Assembly: GCA_033812735.1 (NCBI GenBank) | Contig: JAPXTA010000005.1 | Location: 1 to 64,000 of the forward strand | Direction: 5' to 3' | DNA from: JABFRJ01 sp033812735 | GTDB taxonomy: Bacteria > Pseudomonadota > Alphaproteobacteria > Rhizobiales > Hyphomicrobiaceae | DNA length: 64,000 bases | In this document: positions 35,657-43,830 of the stretch, one piece after another | Numbering within the stretch: the stretch's first letter is position 1 | Layout: every line of letters begins with the position of its first letter | The notes under the pieces: generated by a model | What the model was told of the DNA's origin: nothing | Database searches by the model: none | The model's input: the letters and a program-made list of their open reading frames with translations, nothing else | Made by a program: the position numbers and the translations under genes

Positions 35657-36427
35657 ATGACGACTTCCGATGAAATCCGCGTGTACTGGCAGCCGGGCTG
35701 CACGAGTTGTCTGAGGACCAAGGAGTTCCTGACGAAGCGCGGCGTGCCGTTCGTGTCGCGCAACGTGATTGGCGACGAGGGTGCGTTCGGCGAACTCGCT
35801 CGGTTTGGCGTCAGGCAGGTGCCGGTCGTGACGCGTGGCGATCAGTATGTCGATGGGCAGGTGCTGGCCGATGTCGCGCGTCTCTGCGGAATTCAGTATG
35901 GTGCGAAGGCGATCCTGCCGGTTCAGGAGTTGCGGCGGCGGCTCGACGAGATCGTTGCAGCGAGTGGTCGGTTCATCGCGCAGGTGCCGGAGAAGGAATT
36001 GGCGACTCTGTTACCGAACCGGCCACGGAGCTACAGCGATCTGACGTTCCACATAGCGAATATTCCGGACGCATTCCTGGAGCACGAGGCGGGGATACCG
36101 CTGGAGTTCGATGCCTACAATCGCGTGCCGCCGAAGGGTTGGGGGCATGAGCATCTGATCGCGTACGGCCGCAATGTGCGCAAACGCATGTCCGATTGGT
36201 TCGATGGCGAGGGCAAGGCGTGCAACTGGTCGGCGCCGGCGCGGGTCTATTATGGCAAGCAGACCATGCACGAATATCTCGAGCGCACGACGTGGCATGC
36301 GGGGCAGCATACGCGGCAAATGCAATGGGTGCTGGGCGAGAAGCTCGGCATCAAGCCGGACGGCCGATTGGGCGACGAAATGTGGGCCGATCTGCCGATG
36401 CCCGAGAGTGTGTGGGATCCGGCGTAA
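35657..36427 (+). CDS. Glutaredoxin domain fused to DinB-like domain
   Basis: 256-residue fusion. Residues 1-80 are a glutaredoxin-type domain with the redox pair Cys15 and Cys18 in VYWQPGCTSCLRTKEFL and the glutathione-binding VRQVPVVTRG. From about 95 the DinB-like four-helix fold follows, with metal-ligand candidates in TFHIANIPDAFLEHE, YLERTTWHAGQHTRQMQWV. DinB-fold proteins include thiol transferases dependent on bacillithiol or mycothiol; here glutathione or an analogue is plausible. The start is 137 bases after the decayed ligase fragment. Exact reaction unknown. Confidence 0.85.
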   Translation: MTTSDEIRVYWQPGCTSCLRTKEFLTKRGVPFVSRNVIGDEGAFGELARFGVRQVPVVTRGDQYVDGQVLADVARLCGIQYGAKAILPVQELRRRLDEIVAASGRFIAQVPEKELATLLPNRPRSYSDLTFHIANIPDAFLEHEAGIPLEFDAYNRVPPKGWGHEHLIAYGRNVRKRMSDWFDGEGKACNWSAPARVYYGKQTMHEYLERTTWHAGQHTRQMQWVLGEKLGIKPDGRLGDEMWADLPMPESVWDPA

Positions 36428-36559
36428 CGGTCAACGTAAGGATTGGTTAGCCTTGATTGCGCGTCGAGGCCGCGGCGTTCGGCAGAGTACTGCCGCATTT
36501 ACAGGTTGTAACCGAGCGTCGCGCTAGCGTTTTGGCTGGTCCATTTAGCGGAGTCGACA

Positions 36560-37303
36560 ATGAAACGGTTGCTGGGCGTCGTTGTTGTCTCTCTTGGCAC
36601 CATCGGGCTTTCCGGGTGCCTGCAACTTGCCTCGCGGACCGACGTCAACTCCGATGGCAGCCTCACCGTGTCGTCTGATTTTGGGCTGGACAAGGCTGTT
36701 GCGGCTGAGATCGGCAAACTGGCCAGCGTCGGTAAGCAGAAAGCGGACGGTGCGGCAAGCGACTTCGCTGCGATGTGCAGGAATGGCTTCGACGGCGCTT
36801 TCAAGGATATGCAATCGGCGCTCGGCGCGGGTGGCAAAAGCGAAACACCGCCCCCGGCGCAGACCGGCGCGCCGATGGTCAAAGGGACGGTTTCTGAGCG
36901 CGACGGGTTCGTCGTCTGCACCTTTTCCGAGACGCTGAAGGAGCCGCTCAAGCAATATACCGAGATGATGCAGAAGAGCGGTCTTGGTGCAGGTATCGGA
37001 TCGATCGAAATGCTGCCGAGCGGTAACGGCTACCGGTTCTCGACGTCGCTTCGGATGTCTGATGTCATGCAGGGACAGCCGATGTCGGATGAGGGGCGGC
37101 AGGGTGTCGCCATGGTTGCCGGCATGATCCCGCGCGAGATGACGACGTCGGTGACGATCGCCGGGCTCAAGGTCGAGAATGCGAATGGGATCGTCAGCGC
37201 GGATGGCAAATCGGTGACGTGGAAGATCCCGTTGCACAGGATTTTCGACATGCGGCCTGAAGCCGAGCCGATCAAGATGACGGTGGACGTTTTTTTTAAG
37301 TGA
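36560..37303 (+). CDS. Lipoprotein, LppM-like
   Basis: Outer- or inner-membrane lipoprotein of 247 residues. The signal ends in a lipobox (VVSLGTIGLSGC, Cys20). The mature part resembles the LppM family, with SRTDVNSDGSLTVSSDF and repeated strand-rich stretches such as SVTIAGLKVENANGIVSADG; a Gly/Ser/Pro-rich linker lies in the middle. The family function is unclear. Converges with paaA, 55 bases apart. Confidence 0.75.
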   Translation: MKRLLGVVVVSLGTIGLSGCLQLASRTDVNSDGSLTVSSDFGLDKAVAAEIGKLASVGKQKADGAASDFAAMCRNGFDGAFKDMQSALGAGGKSETPPPAQTGAPMVKGTVSERDGFVVCTFSETLKEPLKQYTEMMQKSGLGAGIGSIEMLPSGNGYRFSTSLRMSDVMQGQPMSDEGRQGVAMVAGMIPREMTTSVTIAGLKVENANGIVSADGKSVTWKIPLHRIFDMRPEAEPIKMTVDVFFK

Positions 37304-37358
37304 TGCGTTTTTGTTTGCGACTTGCTGCGCCGTACCGGCGGATCGCAAGTCGCGGTCA

Positions 37359-38360
37359 TTACTCCGCCGCGACCTTAGCGGCGGCGCGGCCGCGGCGCTT
37401 CTTGGCGTAGGCGAGGGCGGCTTCGCGGACCCAGGCGCCGTTGTCGTGCGCGGCTTTGCGCACCTTCATGCGCTGGCGATTGCAGGGGCCATCACCTGCC
37501 AGCACGCGCTTGAATTCGCTCCAGTCGATCTCGCCGTGCTCCCAGTGTCCCGTTGCCTCGTTGAATTTCAGCTTGTCGTCGGGGAATTTCAGGCCGAGGT
37601 AGTGGCCTTGCGGCACGGTCGCGTCGATGAATTTCTGGCGGAGTTCGTCGTTGGAGAAGCGCTTGATCTTCCACTTGGTGGTGTCGGCCGAATGCATGCT
37701 GTCCTTGTCTGAGGGACCGAACATCATCAGTGACGGCCACCAGAAGCGGTTGAGCGCGTCTTGCGCCATGTCCTTCTGCGCTTGCGTCCCGCGGCAGAGC
37801 GTCAGCATGATCTCGTAGCCCTGGCGCTGGTGGAAGCTCTCTTCTTTGCAGATGCGGATCATCGCGCGGGCGTAGGGGCCGAATGAGCAGCGGCAGAGTG
37901 GGATCTGATTCATGATCGCCGCGCCATCGACGAGCCAGCCTATGGCGCCCATGTCGGCCCAGGTCAGCGTCGGATAGTTGAAGATCGAGGAATACTTAGC
38001 GCGGCCGGAATGGAGCGCGTCGACCATCTGCTCGCGGCTCTGGCCGAGGGTTTCGGCGGCGGCGTAGAGGTAAAGGCCGTGACCGCCCTCGTCCTGAATC
38101 TTGGCGAGGAGGGCTGCCTTGCGTTTGAGGGAAGGCGCGCGCGTCAGCCAGTTGCCCTCGGGCTGCATGCCGATGATTTCGGAGTGGGCGTGCTGGGAGA
38201 TCTGGCGAAGTAGGGTCTTGCGGTAGCCTTCCGGCATCCAGTCGTTCGGCTCGATCTTTTCCTCGGCATCGACCTTGGCCTGGAAACGCGCGAGCCTGTC
38301 GGCGTCCTCGGGCCGGGACGCCGGGGCTTCGTCTTTGGTGTTCAGGGCCTGGGTGTACAT
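37359..38360 (-). CDS. paaA: Phenylacetyl-CoA epoxidase subunit A, orphan
   Basis: Catalytic diiron subunit of the ring 1,2-epoxidase for phenylacetyl-CoA. 333 residues, typical length. Family landmarks include EPNDWMPEGYRKTLLRQISQ, ending AHSEIIGMQPEGNW, the diiron segments AKIQDEGGHGLYLYAAAE and ICKEESFHQRQGYEI, and the C-terminal DWSEFKRVLAGDGPCN. No paaB, C, D or E gene adjoins it: a lipoprotein gene lies downstream and noncoding DNA with the sulfatase gene upstream. It would be inactive alone unless partners lie elsewhere. Confidence 0.92.
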   Translation of the reverse strand: MYTQALNTKDEAPASRPEDADRLARFQAKVDAEEKIEPNDWMPEGYRKTLLRQISQHAHSEIIGMQPEGNWLTRAPSLKRKAALLAKIQDEGGHGLYLYAAAETLGQSREQMVDALHSGRAKYSSIFNYPTLTWADMGAIGWLVDGAAIMNQIPLCRCSFGPYARAMIRICKEESFHQRQGYEIMLTLCRGTQAQKDMAQDALNRFWWPSLMMFGPSDKDSMHSADTTKWKIKRFSNDELRQKFIDATVPQGHYLGLKFPDDKLKFNEATGHWEHGEIDWSEFKRVLAGDGPCNRQRMKVRKAAHDNGAWVREAALAYAKKRRGRAAAKVAAE

Positions 38361-38558
38361 GTGGCGACCTCAGGTGTGATGACGAAAGGAGCGTACCACA
38401 GGCGATCATCATTCGTCATCCCGGCCCCGGATCGCGGTCAGGGGTGAGCCAGGGCCGTGCCCCATGGCAAGCATAGGCATGCTGGGTGGACGCTATCGGT
38501 GTGCGTTGCAATGGCCGCAAAAATCGGCACCCTTGTCCTCGTTGAAGCCTGTCGTAGG

Positions 38559-38576
38559 TCCCGGCCTTCGCCGGGA
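38559..38576. repeat. Short palindromic repeat (REP-like)
   Basis: TCCCGGC (38559-38565) and GCCGGGA (38570-38576) with loop CTTC, then TGACG. It repeats the element at 35613-35630. A diverged half copy (CGTCATCCCGGC) lies at about 38415, so the 233-base gap upstream of the sulfatase carries two related elements. Confidence 0.75.
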
Positions 38577-38593
38577 TGACGTAGAGAGGGGCA

Positions 38594-40186
38594 ATGATTT
38601 CGAAGAAGCCGAACATCCTGTTCATCATGGCCGACCAGCTGCGCTGGGACTACATCGGCTGCGCGGGGCATCCGCATATCAAGACGCCGCATATCGATGC
38701 GCTCGCCAAACGCGGTGTGCGGTTCGATCGCTGCTTCATCCAGAGCCCGGTCTGCGGCGGCTCGCGCATGAGCTTCTATTCGGGGCGCTACAACATCACT
38801 CACGGCGCGACGTACAACAATTTTCCGCTGCGCGTCGACGAATGGACCATGGGCGATTATCTGCGCCCGCTCGGCTACCGCTCGGTGCTCGTCGGCAAGA
38901 CGCACTTCAAGCCCGATATCGAGACGATGCAGCGGTATGGTATCGATCCCGGCACCAATCCGGGGCTGCCTTACTGGCAGTGCGGTTTCGAGGCGTACGA
39001 GCGTGACGACGGGCTGCACCCAGAGGAGTATGGCGACGAAGACCTCGCCTACAATCAGTGGCTGCGCCAAAAGGGATACCCTGGCGACAACCCGTGGCAC
39101 ACCTATGCGAATTCGGTCGAGGGTGAGAACGGGGAGGTCCTGAGCGGTTGGCAGATGCGGAACGCGCGACGGCCGGCGCGGCTCAAAGAGGAGCACTCCG
39201 AGACAGCGTACATGACTGATCGTGCGCTCGAGTTCCTGTCACGACATCAAGCGGAGAAACCAGAGCAGCCGTGGTGCTTGCATCTCTCCTATATCAAGCC
39301 GCACTGGCCCTATATTGCGCCGGCCCCTTATCACGACATGTATGGTCCGGAGCATGTCATCGCGCCGGTGCGCAGCGAGGCCGAGCGCGCGAACCCGCAT
39401 CCTGTCATCGCGGCGTTCATGCGGCACGACGAAAGCGTGAACTTCTCGCGGCAAGAGGTGCGCGAGACGGTTATTCCGACGTACATGGGGCTGATCTCGC
39501 AGTTCGATCATCACATCGGCCGCGTGTTCGCGCATCTCGATAAGCTTGGTATCGCCGACAACACAATCGTGGTTGTAACGTCGGATCACGGCGACTATCT
39601 CGGCGATCACTGGCTCGGCGAGAAGGATCTCTTTCATGATGTCATCACGCGCATTCCGATGATCGTGATGGACCCGCGTCCGGCGGCGGATGCGACGCGT
39701 GGGTCGATCAGCGATGCGCTGGTACAGGCGATCGATCTCGCACCGACGTTTCTCGATGCGGGTGGCGGAGAACCGGCGCCGCACCGCTTGGAGGGCGCGT
39801 CGTTCCTGCCGCTGCTGCACGGCCAGTCACCGGCCAAGCCATGGCGGGAGGCAGTGTTCTGCGACAGCGACTTCGCGCTGCGGCATGCGCGCAAGTATCT
39901 CGATCTCGCGGAGGATCAGGCGCGCGGGTTCATGGTGCGCACGGCGCAATGGAAGTACGTCTATTTCGAGAAATTTGCGCCACAGCTGTTCGATCTTGTG
40001 GGCGATCCGGACGAGTTGACCGATCTCGGTACGTCGCCCGCGCATGAAGGCGTCCGTGCGGAAATGAAGGACCGGATGTTCCACTGGCTTTTGAATTTGA
40101 AGACGCGGACGACAGTGACGCACGAGTTCATCGCGCGGGTGACGGGCGGTGCGCGAAAGCGCGGCATCCGGTTTGGGGAGTGGTGA
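38594..40186 (+). CDS. Sulfatase/phosphonate monoester hydrolase family
   Basis: Alkaline-phosphatase-superfamily hydrolase of 530 residues. The N-terminal metal site is FIMADQLRWDYIG, and the second is VTSDHGDYLGDH. The formylglycine cysteine is probably Cys54 in SPVCGGSRMSFYSGR, in which the third position of the usual C-x-P-x-R signature is Gly rather than Pro. The product lacks a signal peptide and so is probably cytoplasmic. SD GAGAGGGG precedes the ATG. Substrate unknown: a sulfate ester or phosphonate monoester. Confidence 0.9.
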   Translation: MISKKPNILFIMADQLRWDYIGCAGHPHIKTPHIDALAKRGVRFDRCFIQSPVCGGSRMSFYSGRYNITHGATYNNFPLRVDEWTMGDYLRPLGYRSVLVGKTHFKPDIETMQRYGIDPGTNPGLPYWQCGFEAYERDDGLHPEEYGDEDLAYNQWLRQKGYPGDNPWHTYANSVEGENGEVLSGWQMRNARRPARLKEEHSETAYMTDRALEFLSRHQAEKPEQPWCLHLSYIKPHWPYIAPAPYHDMYGPEHVIAPVRSEAERANPHPVIAAFMRHDESVNFSRQEVRETVIPTYMGLISQFDHHIGRVFAHLDKLGIADNTIVVVTSDHGDYLGDHWLGEKDLFHDVITRIPMIVMDPRPAADATRGSISDALVQAIDLAPTFLDAGGGEPAPHRLEGASFLPLLHGQSPAKPWREAVFCDSDFALRHARKYLDLAEDQARGFMVRTAQWKYVYFEKFAPQLFDLVGDPDELTDLGTSPAHEGVRAEMKDRMFHWLLNLKTRTTVTHEFIARVTGGARKRGIRFGEW

Positions 40187-40237
40187 GACACTTAGGATGT
40201 TTGCGTTCGATCAAGCCGCGTGCGAGGGAGCCTGACG

Positions 40238-40257
40238 CATCGTCAGTTGAGACGATG
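40238..40257 (+). other. Small inverted repeat before the cytochrome gene
   Basis: CATCGTC (40238-40244) and GACGATG (40251-40257) pair around AGTTGA, immediately before the SD of the cytochrome gene. No T-run, so it is more likely an mRNA leader or operator than a terminator. Confidence 0.4.
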
Positions 40258-40270
40258 GGAGGGATTCGAC

Positions 40271-40612
40271 ATGCAATGGCTGATATTGAGCGTGGCCCTT
40301 CTGATTGGTGGCCTGCAGGCTGCTGTAGCAGCCGATCCGAAGGTCATTGAACTTGGCCACGACATCGCGGTGGCGCGGTGTGCCCGTTGTCATTCGGTCA
40401 CCAGTACGGACCCTAGCCCGCATCGCACGCCGCCGTTCCGGGAGTTAGCCGCCGATTATCCGCTGCCGATGCTGAGCGAGGCGATCAAGACCGGCATTGT
40501 CGGCGGGCACGACGAGATGCCGATGTTCGATCTAGGTTTGAACGAGGCCAGAGCGCTCGTCGCCTATATCGACAGCTTGTCGCCGGCGGATAAGCGGTAT
40601 CTTAGAGATTGA
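40271..40612 (+). CDS. Small c-type cytochrome
   Basis: Periplasmic monohaem cytochrome c of 113 residues. A signal peptide (MQWLILSVALLIGGLQAAVAA) precedes the haem site CARCH; the Met ligand is probably in HDEMPMFDLGL. SD GGGAGGG lies 7 bases before the ATG at 40271. It converges with a second cytochrome c gene; the electron partner is not evident. Confidence 0.88.
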   Translation: MQWLILSVALLIGGLQAAVAADPKVIELGHDIAVARCARCHSVTSTDPSPHRTPPFRELAADYPLPMLSEAIKTGIVGGHDEMPMFDLGLNEARALVAYIDSLSPADKRYLRD

Positions 40613-40665
40613 ACTACAGGTGTATCGGAGCAAGCGGCCGCCCCTGACCTGTCTCTTCGGGACAT

Positions 40666-40689
40666 CCTCTCCCCGCACGCGGGGAGAGG
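40666..40689. terminator. Perfect 11-bp stem between convergent cytochrome genes
   Basis: CCTCTCCCCGC (40666-40676) and GCGGGGAGAGG (40679-40689) pair fully with a 2-base centre, between the convergent stops at 40612 and 40693. It lacks T-runs, so it may act as a bidirectional Rho-like or REP-type element. Elements of this sequence type recur in Rhizobiales genomes, from general knowledge. Confidence 0.55.
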
Positions 40690-40692
40690 GGA

Positions 40693-41253
40693 TCATTGTT
40701 GCGGGAAGCCCGCGCGCATGTAGGCGATGACGCGCCAGATGTCGTCGCGGGCGAGCTTGTCCTTGAAGGCCGGCATCTCGGAGTTGAACTGCACGCCGCC
40801 GTCGGCAATGGCCCAAAGCAGATACTCGTCGACGGAGATGGGGCGCTTGATCATGTAAGCGAGAAGCGCTGGCGACGGTGATAAGGCTTTGCCGGGTTCG
40901 CCGGAGCCCATGCCGTCGGCACCGTGGCACGATGCGCATTGCTCGGCGTAAAGCTTACGGCCCGCATCGATCGCGGCCTTATCAGCGGTGACGGACGACT
41001 TGGTGCCTTCGTATTCCTTCGACAGGCCGTACTGCATGTAGATGTTGTGGCGGAGCAGGCGGATCATCATGCCCTTCGGCATGTTTCCCGGCCCCCACAA
41101 TTCGCGAACCATCCAGTCAGGCTGCCAGTAGTCGAATTTGCGCATCTGATCCGGCGAGGACTGTGGCCCCTTCGCCTGCTGAGCGACGGCGGCGGTCGCG
41201 CCGAGCGCAACTGCCGCCGCGATGAAAACACCGCGAGCGAAAGATTTCAGCAT
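40693..41253 (-). CDS. c-type cytochrome
   Basis: 186-residue exported cytochrome c. The ATG at 41253, preceded by GAGGGAA, gives a signal peptide (LKSFARGVFIAAAVALGATAAVA). A linker rich in Trp and Met (DYWQPDWMVRELWG, GNMPKGMMIRLLRH) precedes the haem motif CASCH in YAEQCASCHGADG and a Met candidate in QFNSEMPAFKDKL. A HicA-like gene lies just upstream on the same strand. Redox partner unknown. Confidence 0.85.
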   Translation of the reverse strand: MLKSFARGVFIAAAVALGATAAVAQQAKGPQSSPDQMRKFDYWQPDWMVRELWGPGNMPKGMMIRLLRHNIYMQYGLSKEYEGTKSSVTADKAAIDAGRKLYAEQCASCHGADGMGSGEPGKALSPSPALLAYMIKRPISVDEYLLWAIADGGVQFNSEMPAFKDKLARDDIWRVIAYMRAGFPQQ

Positions 41254-41282
41254 GTCAATTCCCTCGCTCATCGACTGGCCGC

Positions 41283-41546
41283 TCAAGCCGGGTACTGCTC
41301 TGGATCAATTCCACACTGCATGAGGAATTTCTTGATCTGCATGACCTCGTCCTTCGGCAACGAATGCTGGGCATGCACGAAGGCGGCATTGTGTCCGTTG
41401 AGCGAGAAGCCGTAGCGATTGCCGTGTTTGTTTTCAACTGTGCCGCCAAGGCTTTCAATCACGTGCACGACGTCCTTCATGTCGATGTTCGAACTCACGG
41501 GGTGAGCAAAAAGGGCGTGCAACGTCTTGCGATGATGATGATTCAT
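41283..41546 (-). CDS. Orphan HicA-like protein
   Basis: 87-residue protein with the HicA-type fold: MNHHHRKTLHALFAHPVSSN, then DVVHVIESLGGTVENKHGNRYGFSLNGHNAAF and a C-terminal KFLMQCGIDPEQYPA. HicA mRNA interferases work with HicB antitoxins; none lies beside it, and the catalytic Gly-His (usual G-S-H) is not clearly present. A GTG 15 bases upstream is an alternative start. Probably a non-toxin relative, as seen in other proteobacteria. It lies 29 bases upstream of the cytochrome gene. Confidence 0.6.
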   Translation of the reverse strand: MNHHHRKTLHALFAHPVSSNIDMKDVVHVIESLGGTVENKHGNRYGFSLNGHNAAFVHAQHSLPKDEVMQIKKFLMQCGIDPEQYPA

Positions 41547-41612
41547 TTCATGTCCCGTCACTGTTTAGCGGCCGAATTCTGCACGCTTCAAGTGGCGAGG
41601 CTTTGCGCGTGA

Positions 41613-42857
41613 TCAAGGGCGGCGGGCGCGCGAGGCCGGGGCTGCGACAATGAGTGCCGACACGATTTGGATTGCAGCGGTTAGCGCGAAGGGCAGCGTG
41701 TAGCTGCCGCTCCAGTCGCGCAGCGCTCCGAACGTGCCTGGGGCGAAGGCGAATACCAGCTGGTTGATGGCAGTAAGCAGCGCGAGAGCCCGGCCGACGT
41801 CGACGGGGGCCTGTTCTACCTGGAGAATGAGCGGCGGCAGCGACAGCAGATTGCCAATGCCGAGGCCGAAGAGAACGCAGCCGAGGAGCAGCGGCAGCGG
41901 CGTCGTTCCGAAGATCAAAAGCATCACGCCGCAGGCCTGAATCGTGAAGTTGATCGCGGCCGCCTTGCGGCGACCGTGCTCGCCCAACAGACCAGCGAGC
42001 CCGAACCGTCCGACGATCGCGCAGGCCGTCGCGAGGCTCAACGCGCTGGCCGCCCCGATGTCGCCGAGGACGGGCGACAGGCGCACGACCAGATGAGTAA
42101 TGAGGCCAATCTGCGCGAAGATGCCGATGGCAAATCCGACCGACAGCGACAGGAAGCGGGGGTCTTGCAAGAGCTCGGCGCGGTCGAGGGGCCGCGTGAC
42201 TTTCAGAGTCGCGGGATGCGACTGGGTGTCATGGGAGACGGGCTCTGCGTTGTCGGCGCGAAGGCCCTTGGAGGCCGGCGTCGGCTTCAATGCGTAGCCT
42301 GCAAGCAGCCAGAGAAGCAACGTGCCGACGATGCCGACGATAATCGAGGCGTTGGCAAAGCCGATCCGCGAGATGAGCCAGACCCAGAGCGGGGTGAACA
42401 AGACGCCGCCAATGCTGGCGCCGTTGTAGGCATGGGACAAGGCAAGCGCACGCTTCTTCTCGAACCACGGTGAGACGAAGGTGTTGATGGCAGCCCCGCT
42501 CGTTGCCGACCATCCGGCACCAGTGAAGAGCGCCGCGACGTAGAGCTGCCAGGGCGACGTCGCATGCGCGAAACCGATGACGCCGAGTGAGAACGCGATC
42601 AGACCGGCGCGTGTGACTGCCGTGGTGCCAAAGCGCGCATGAGCGTCTGCGAGGAAGACGACGAGCAGTGCGCTGAAGAGAAAGTGGAGAGTGACGGCGC
42701 CGGAGACGACGGATACCGCCCAACCGCGCGACTTTACGAGTTCATTGACATAGACGGCGGGGCCGTAGAACCCGAGGCCCCAAGCGAAGACGGCGATCAG
42801 GAACGAGGTGGCGACGACGTGCCAGCCGAAGAAGGTGCGGGGCGGCGATGACTGCAC
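41613..42857 (-). CDS. MFS transporter
   Basis: Inner-membrane transporter of 414 residues with 12 predicted helices. The start RTFFGWHVVATSFLIAVFAWG and the A-loop-like DAHARFGTTAVTRAG fit the monocarboxylate/oxalate-formate antiporter group. A GTG at 42857 with GGGGAG about 10 bases upstream is preferred; the longer reading overlaps the binding-protein gene by 79 bases. Substrate unknown. Confidence 0.85.
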   Translation of the reverse strand: MQSSPPRTFFGWHVVATSFLIAVFAWGLGFYGPAVYVNELVKSRGWAVSVVSGAVTLHFLFSALLVVFLADAHARFGTTAVTRAGLIAFSLGVIGFAHATSPWQLYVAALFTGAGWSATSGAAINTFVSPWFEKKRALALSHAYNGASIGGVLFTPLWVWLISRIGFANASIIVGIVGTLLLWLLAGYALKPTPASKGLRADNAEPVSHDTQSHPATLKVTRPLDRAELLQDPRFLSLSVGFAIGIFAQIGLITHLVVRLSPVLGDIGAASALSLATACAIVGRFGLAGLLGEHGRRKAAAINFTIQACGVMLLIFGTTPLPLLLGCVLFGLGIGNLLSLPPLILQVEQAPVDVGRALALLTAINQLVFAFAPGTFGALRDWSGSYTLPFALTAAIQIVSALIVAAPASRARRP

Positions 42858-42895
42858 GTCGAGATCTCCCCGCCGCAACGATGTCTGCGACCGGC

Positions 42896-43774
42896 TCAGA
42901 ATGCCCGGAGCGGGAAATAACGCAAGGTCAGCTCGTCGAAGCGACCGCTCTCCCGCAGCTGCTTGAGGGCCCAATTGACCTGCTGTTTGATCTGGGGATC
43001 GGCCCGGTTCAACAGGATGCCGACGCCGTCGCCGAAGTATCGGGGTTCGACGAAGGGGCCACCTTTGAATTCGCAGCAGGCTTTCGATGCCGTGCCATTC
43101 AACCAGAATACAAGGTTGATGCCGTCATCGAACAGCAGATCAGCGGTGCCAGTCACGACGGCGTCGCGTGCGAGCTCCGCGTTCTCGTAGGCCTGGATCG
43201 CTGACAACGTGAAGAAGGCGCGAAGGAATGCTTCGTGAGCCGTTCCCTTGGCGACGGCGATGCGTTTGCGGTCGAGACCGCCCGGGGTGATCTCGAAGGC
43301 CTTGCCGCGGTGGCCGACGAAACGGGCAGGTGTCGTGTAGTAGCGATCGCTGACGTCGACCTCGCGCAGGATGCGCGCGTCGATGGCATGGGAGGCGATT
43401 GCAGCATCGGTCTCGCCGCGTTTGACGATGGCGATGATGTCCGACCAATTGCGCTGCTGGATGTCGCAGGTCGCCGAAAGCTCGAGGCAGATGGCGCGGG
43501 CCACGTCGACGTTGAAGCCGGTCAGCTGGCCGTCCTCGTCGATGTAGTTAAACGGCGGGTAATCGCTGTCGGTGATGAACCGCAGGGCCGCGCGCTTGGT
43601 GGTGGATGGATTGGCGGTGGGCTCATTGGCGGTCGCACCGATCGCGGGGGAGCGCGTTTGTGCGGTTGCTGGGACTAGAGCCGCGAGGACGGCGAGCCCA
43701 AGTGCCGTGACGATGACTTTAGAGCATCTTAGCGGGTGAAACCGGTCGGTGGGCATCGTACGACTGCTTCCCAT
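42896..43774 (-). CDS. Amino-acid-type substrate-binding protein (SBP family 3)
   Basis: Periplasmic binding protein of 292 residues. The signal region covers about residues 1-40; the mature protein has LRFITDSDYPPFNYIDEDGQLTGFNVDVARAI in outline and the lobe motifs typical of SBP_bac_3 (ADLLFDDGINLVFWL, LNRADPQIKQQVNWALKQL). No ABC permease or ATPase gene is adjacent; the MFS gene follows on the same strand. It may be an orphan receptor or serve a transporter elsewhere. Confidence 0.88.
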   Translation of the reverse strand: MGSSRTMPTDRFHPLRCSKVIVTALGLAVLAALVPATAQTRSPAIGATANEPTANPSTTKRAALRFITDSDYPPFNYIDEDGQLTGFNVDVARAICLELSATCDIQQRNWSDIIAIVKRGETDAAIASHAIDARILREVDVSDRYYTTPARFVGHRGKAFEITPGGLDRKRIAVAKGTAHEAFLRAFFTLSAIQAYENAELARDAVVTGTADLLFDDGINLVFWLNGTASKACCEFKGGPFVEPRYFGDGVGILLNRADPQIKQQVNWALKQLRESGRFDELTLRYFPLRAF

Positions 43775-43788
43775 TGAAGGCCCAACCT

Positions 43789-43818
43789 CCGCGCGCTACA
43801 ACTAATTTTAGCGCGCGG
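43789..43818. promoter_or_regulatory. Inverted repeat overlapping the glycosyltransferase SD
   Basis: CCGCGCGCT (43789-43797) and AGCGCGCGG (43810-43818) form a perfect 9-base repeat with a 12-base AT-rich centre. It lies in the 56-base divergent spacer, and its right arm touches the GGGGAG that serves the downstream gene. It could be an operator or an SD-blocking hairpin. Confidence 0.55.
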
Positions 43819-43830
43819 GGAGATTGTTGA

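Noticed and set aside
41283..41546. HicA toxin-antitoxin pair
   Set aside because: No HicB-like gene next to it, and the HicA catalytic residues are not clear, so I call it HicA-like only.
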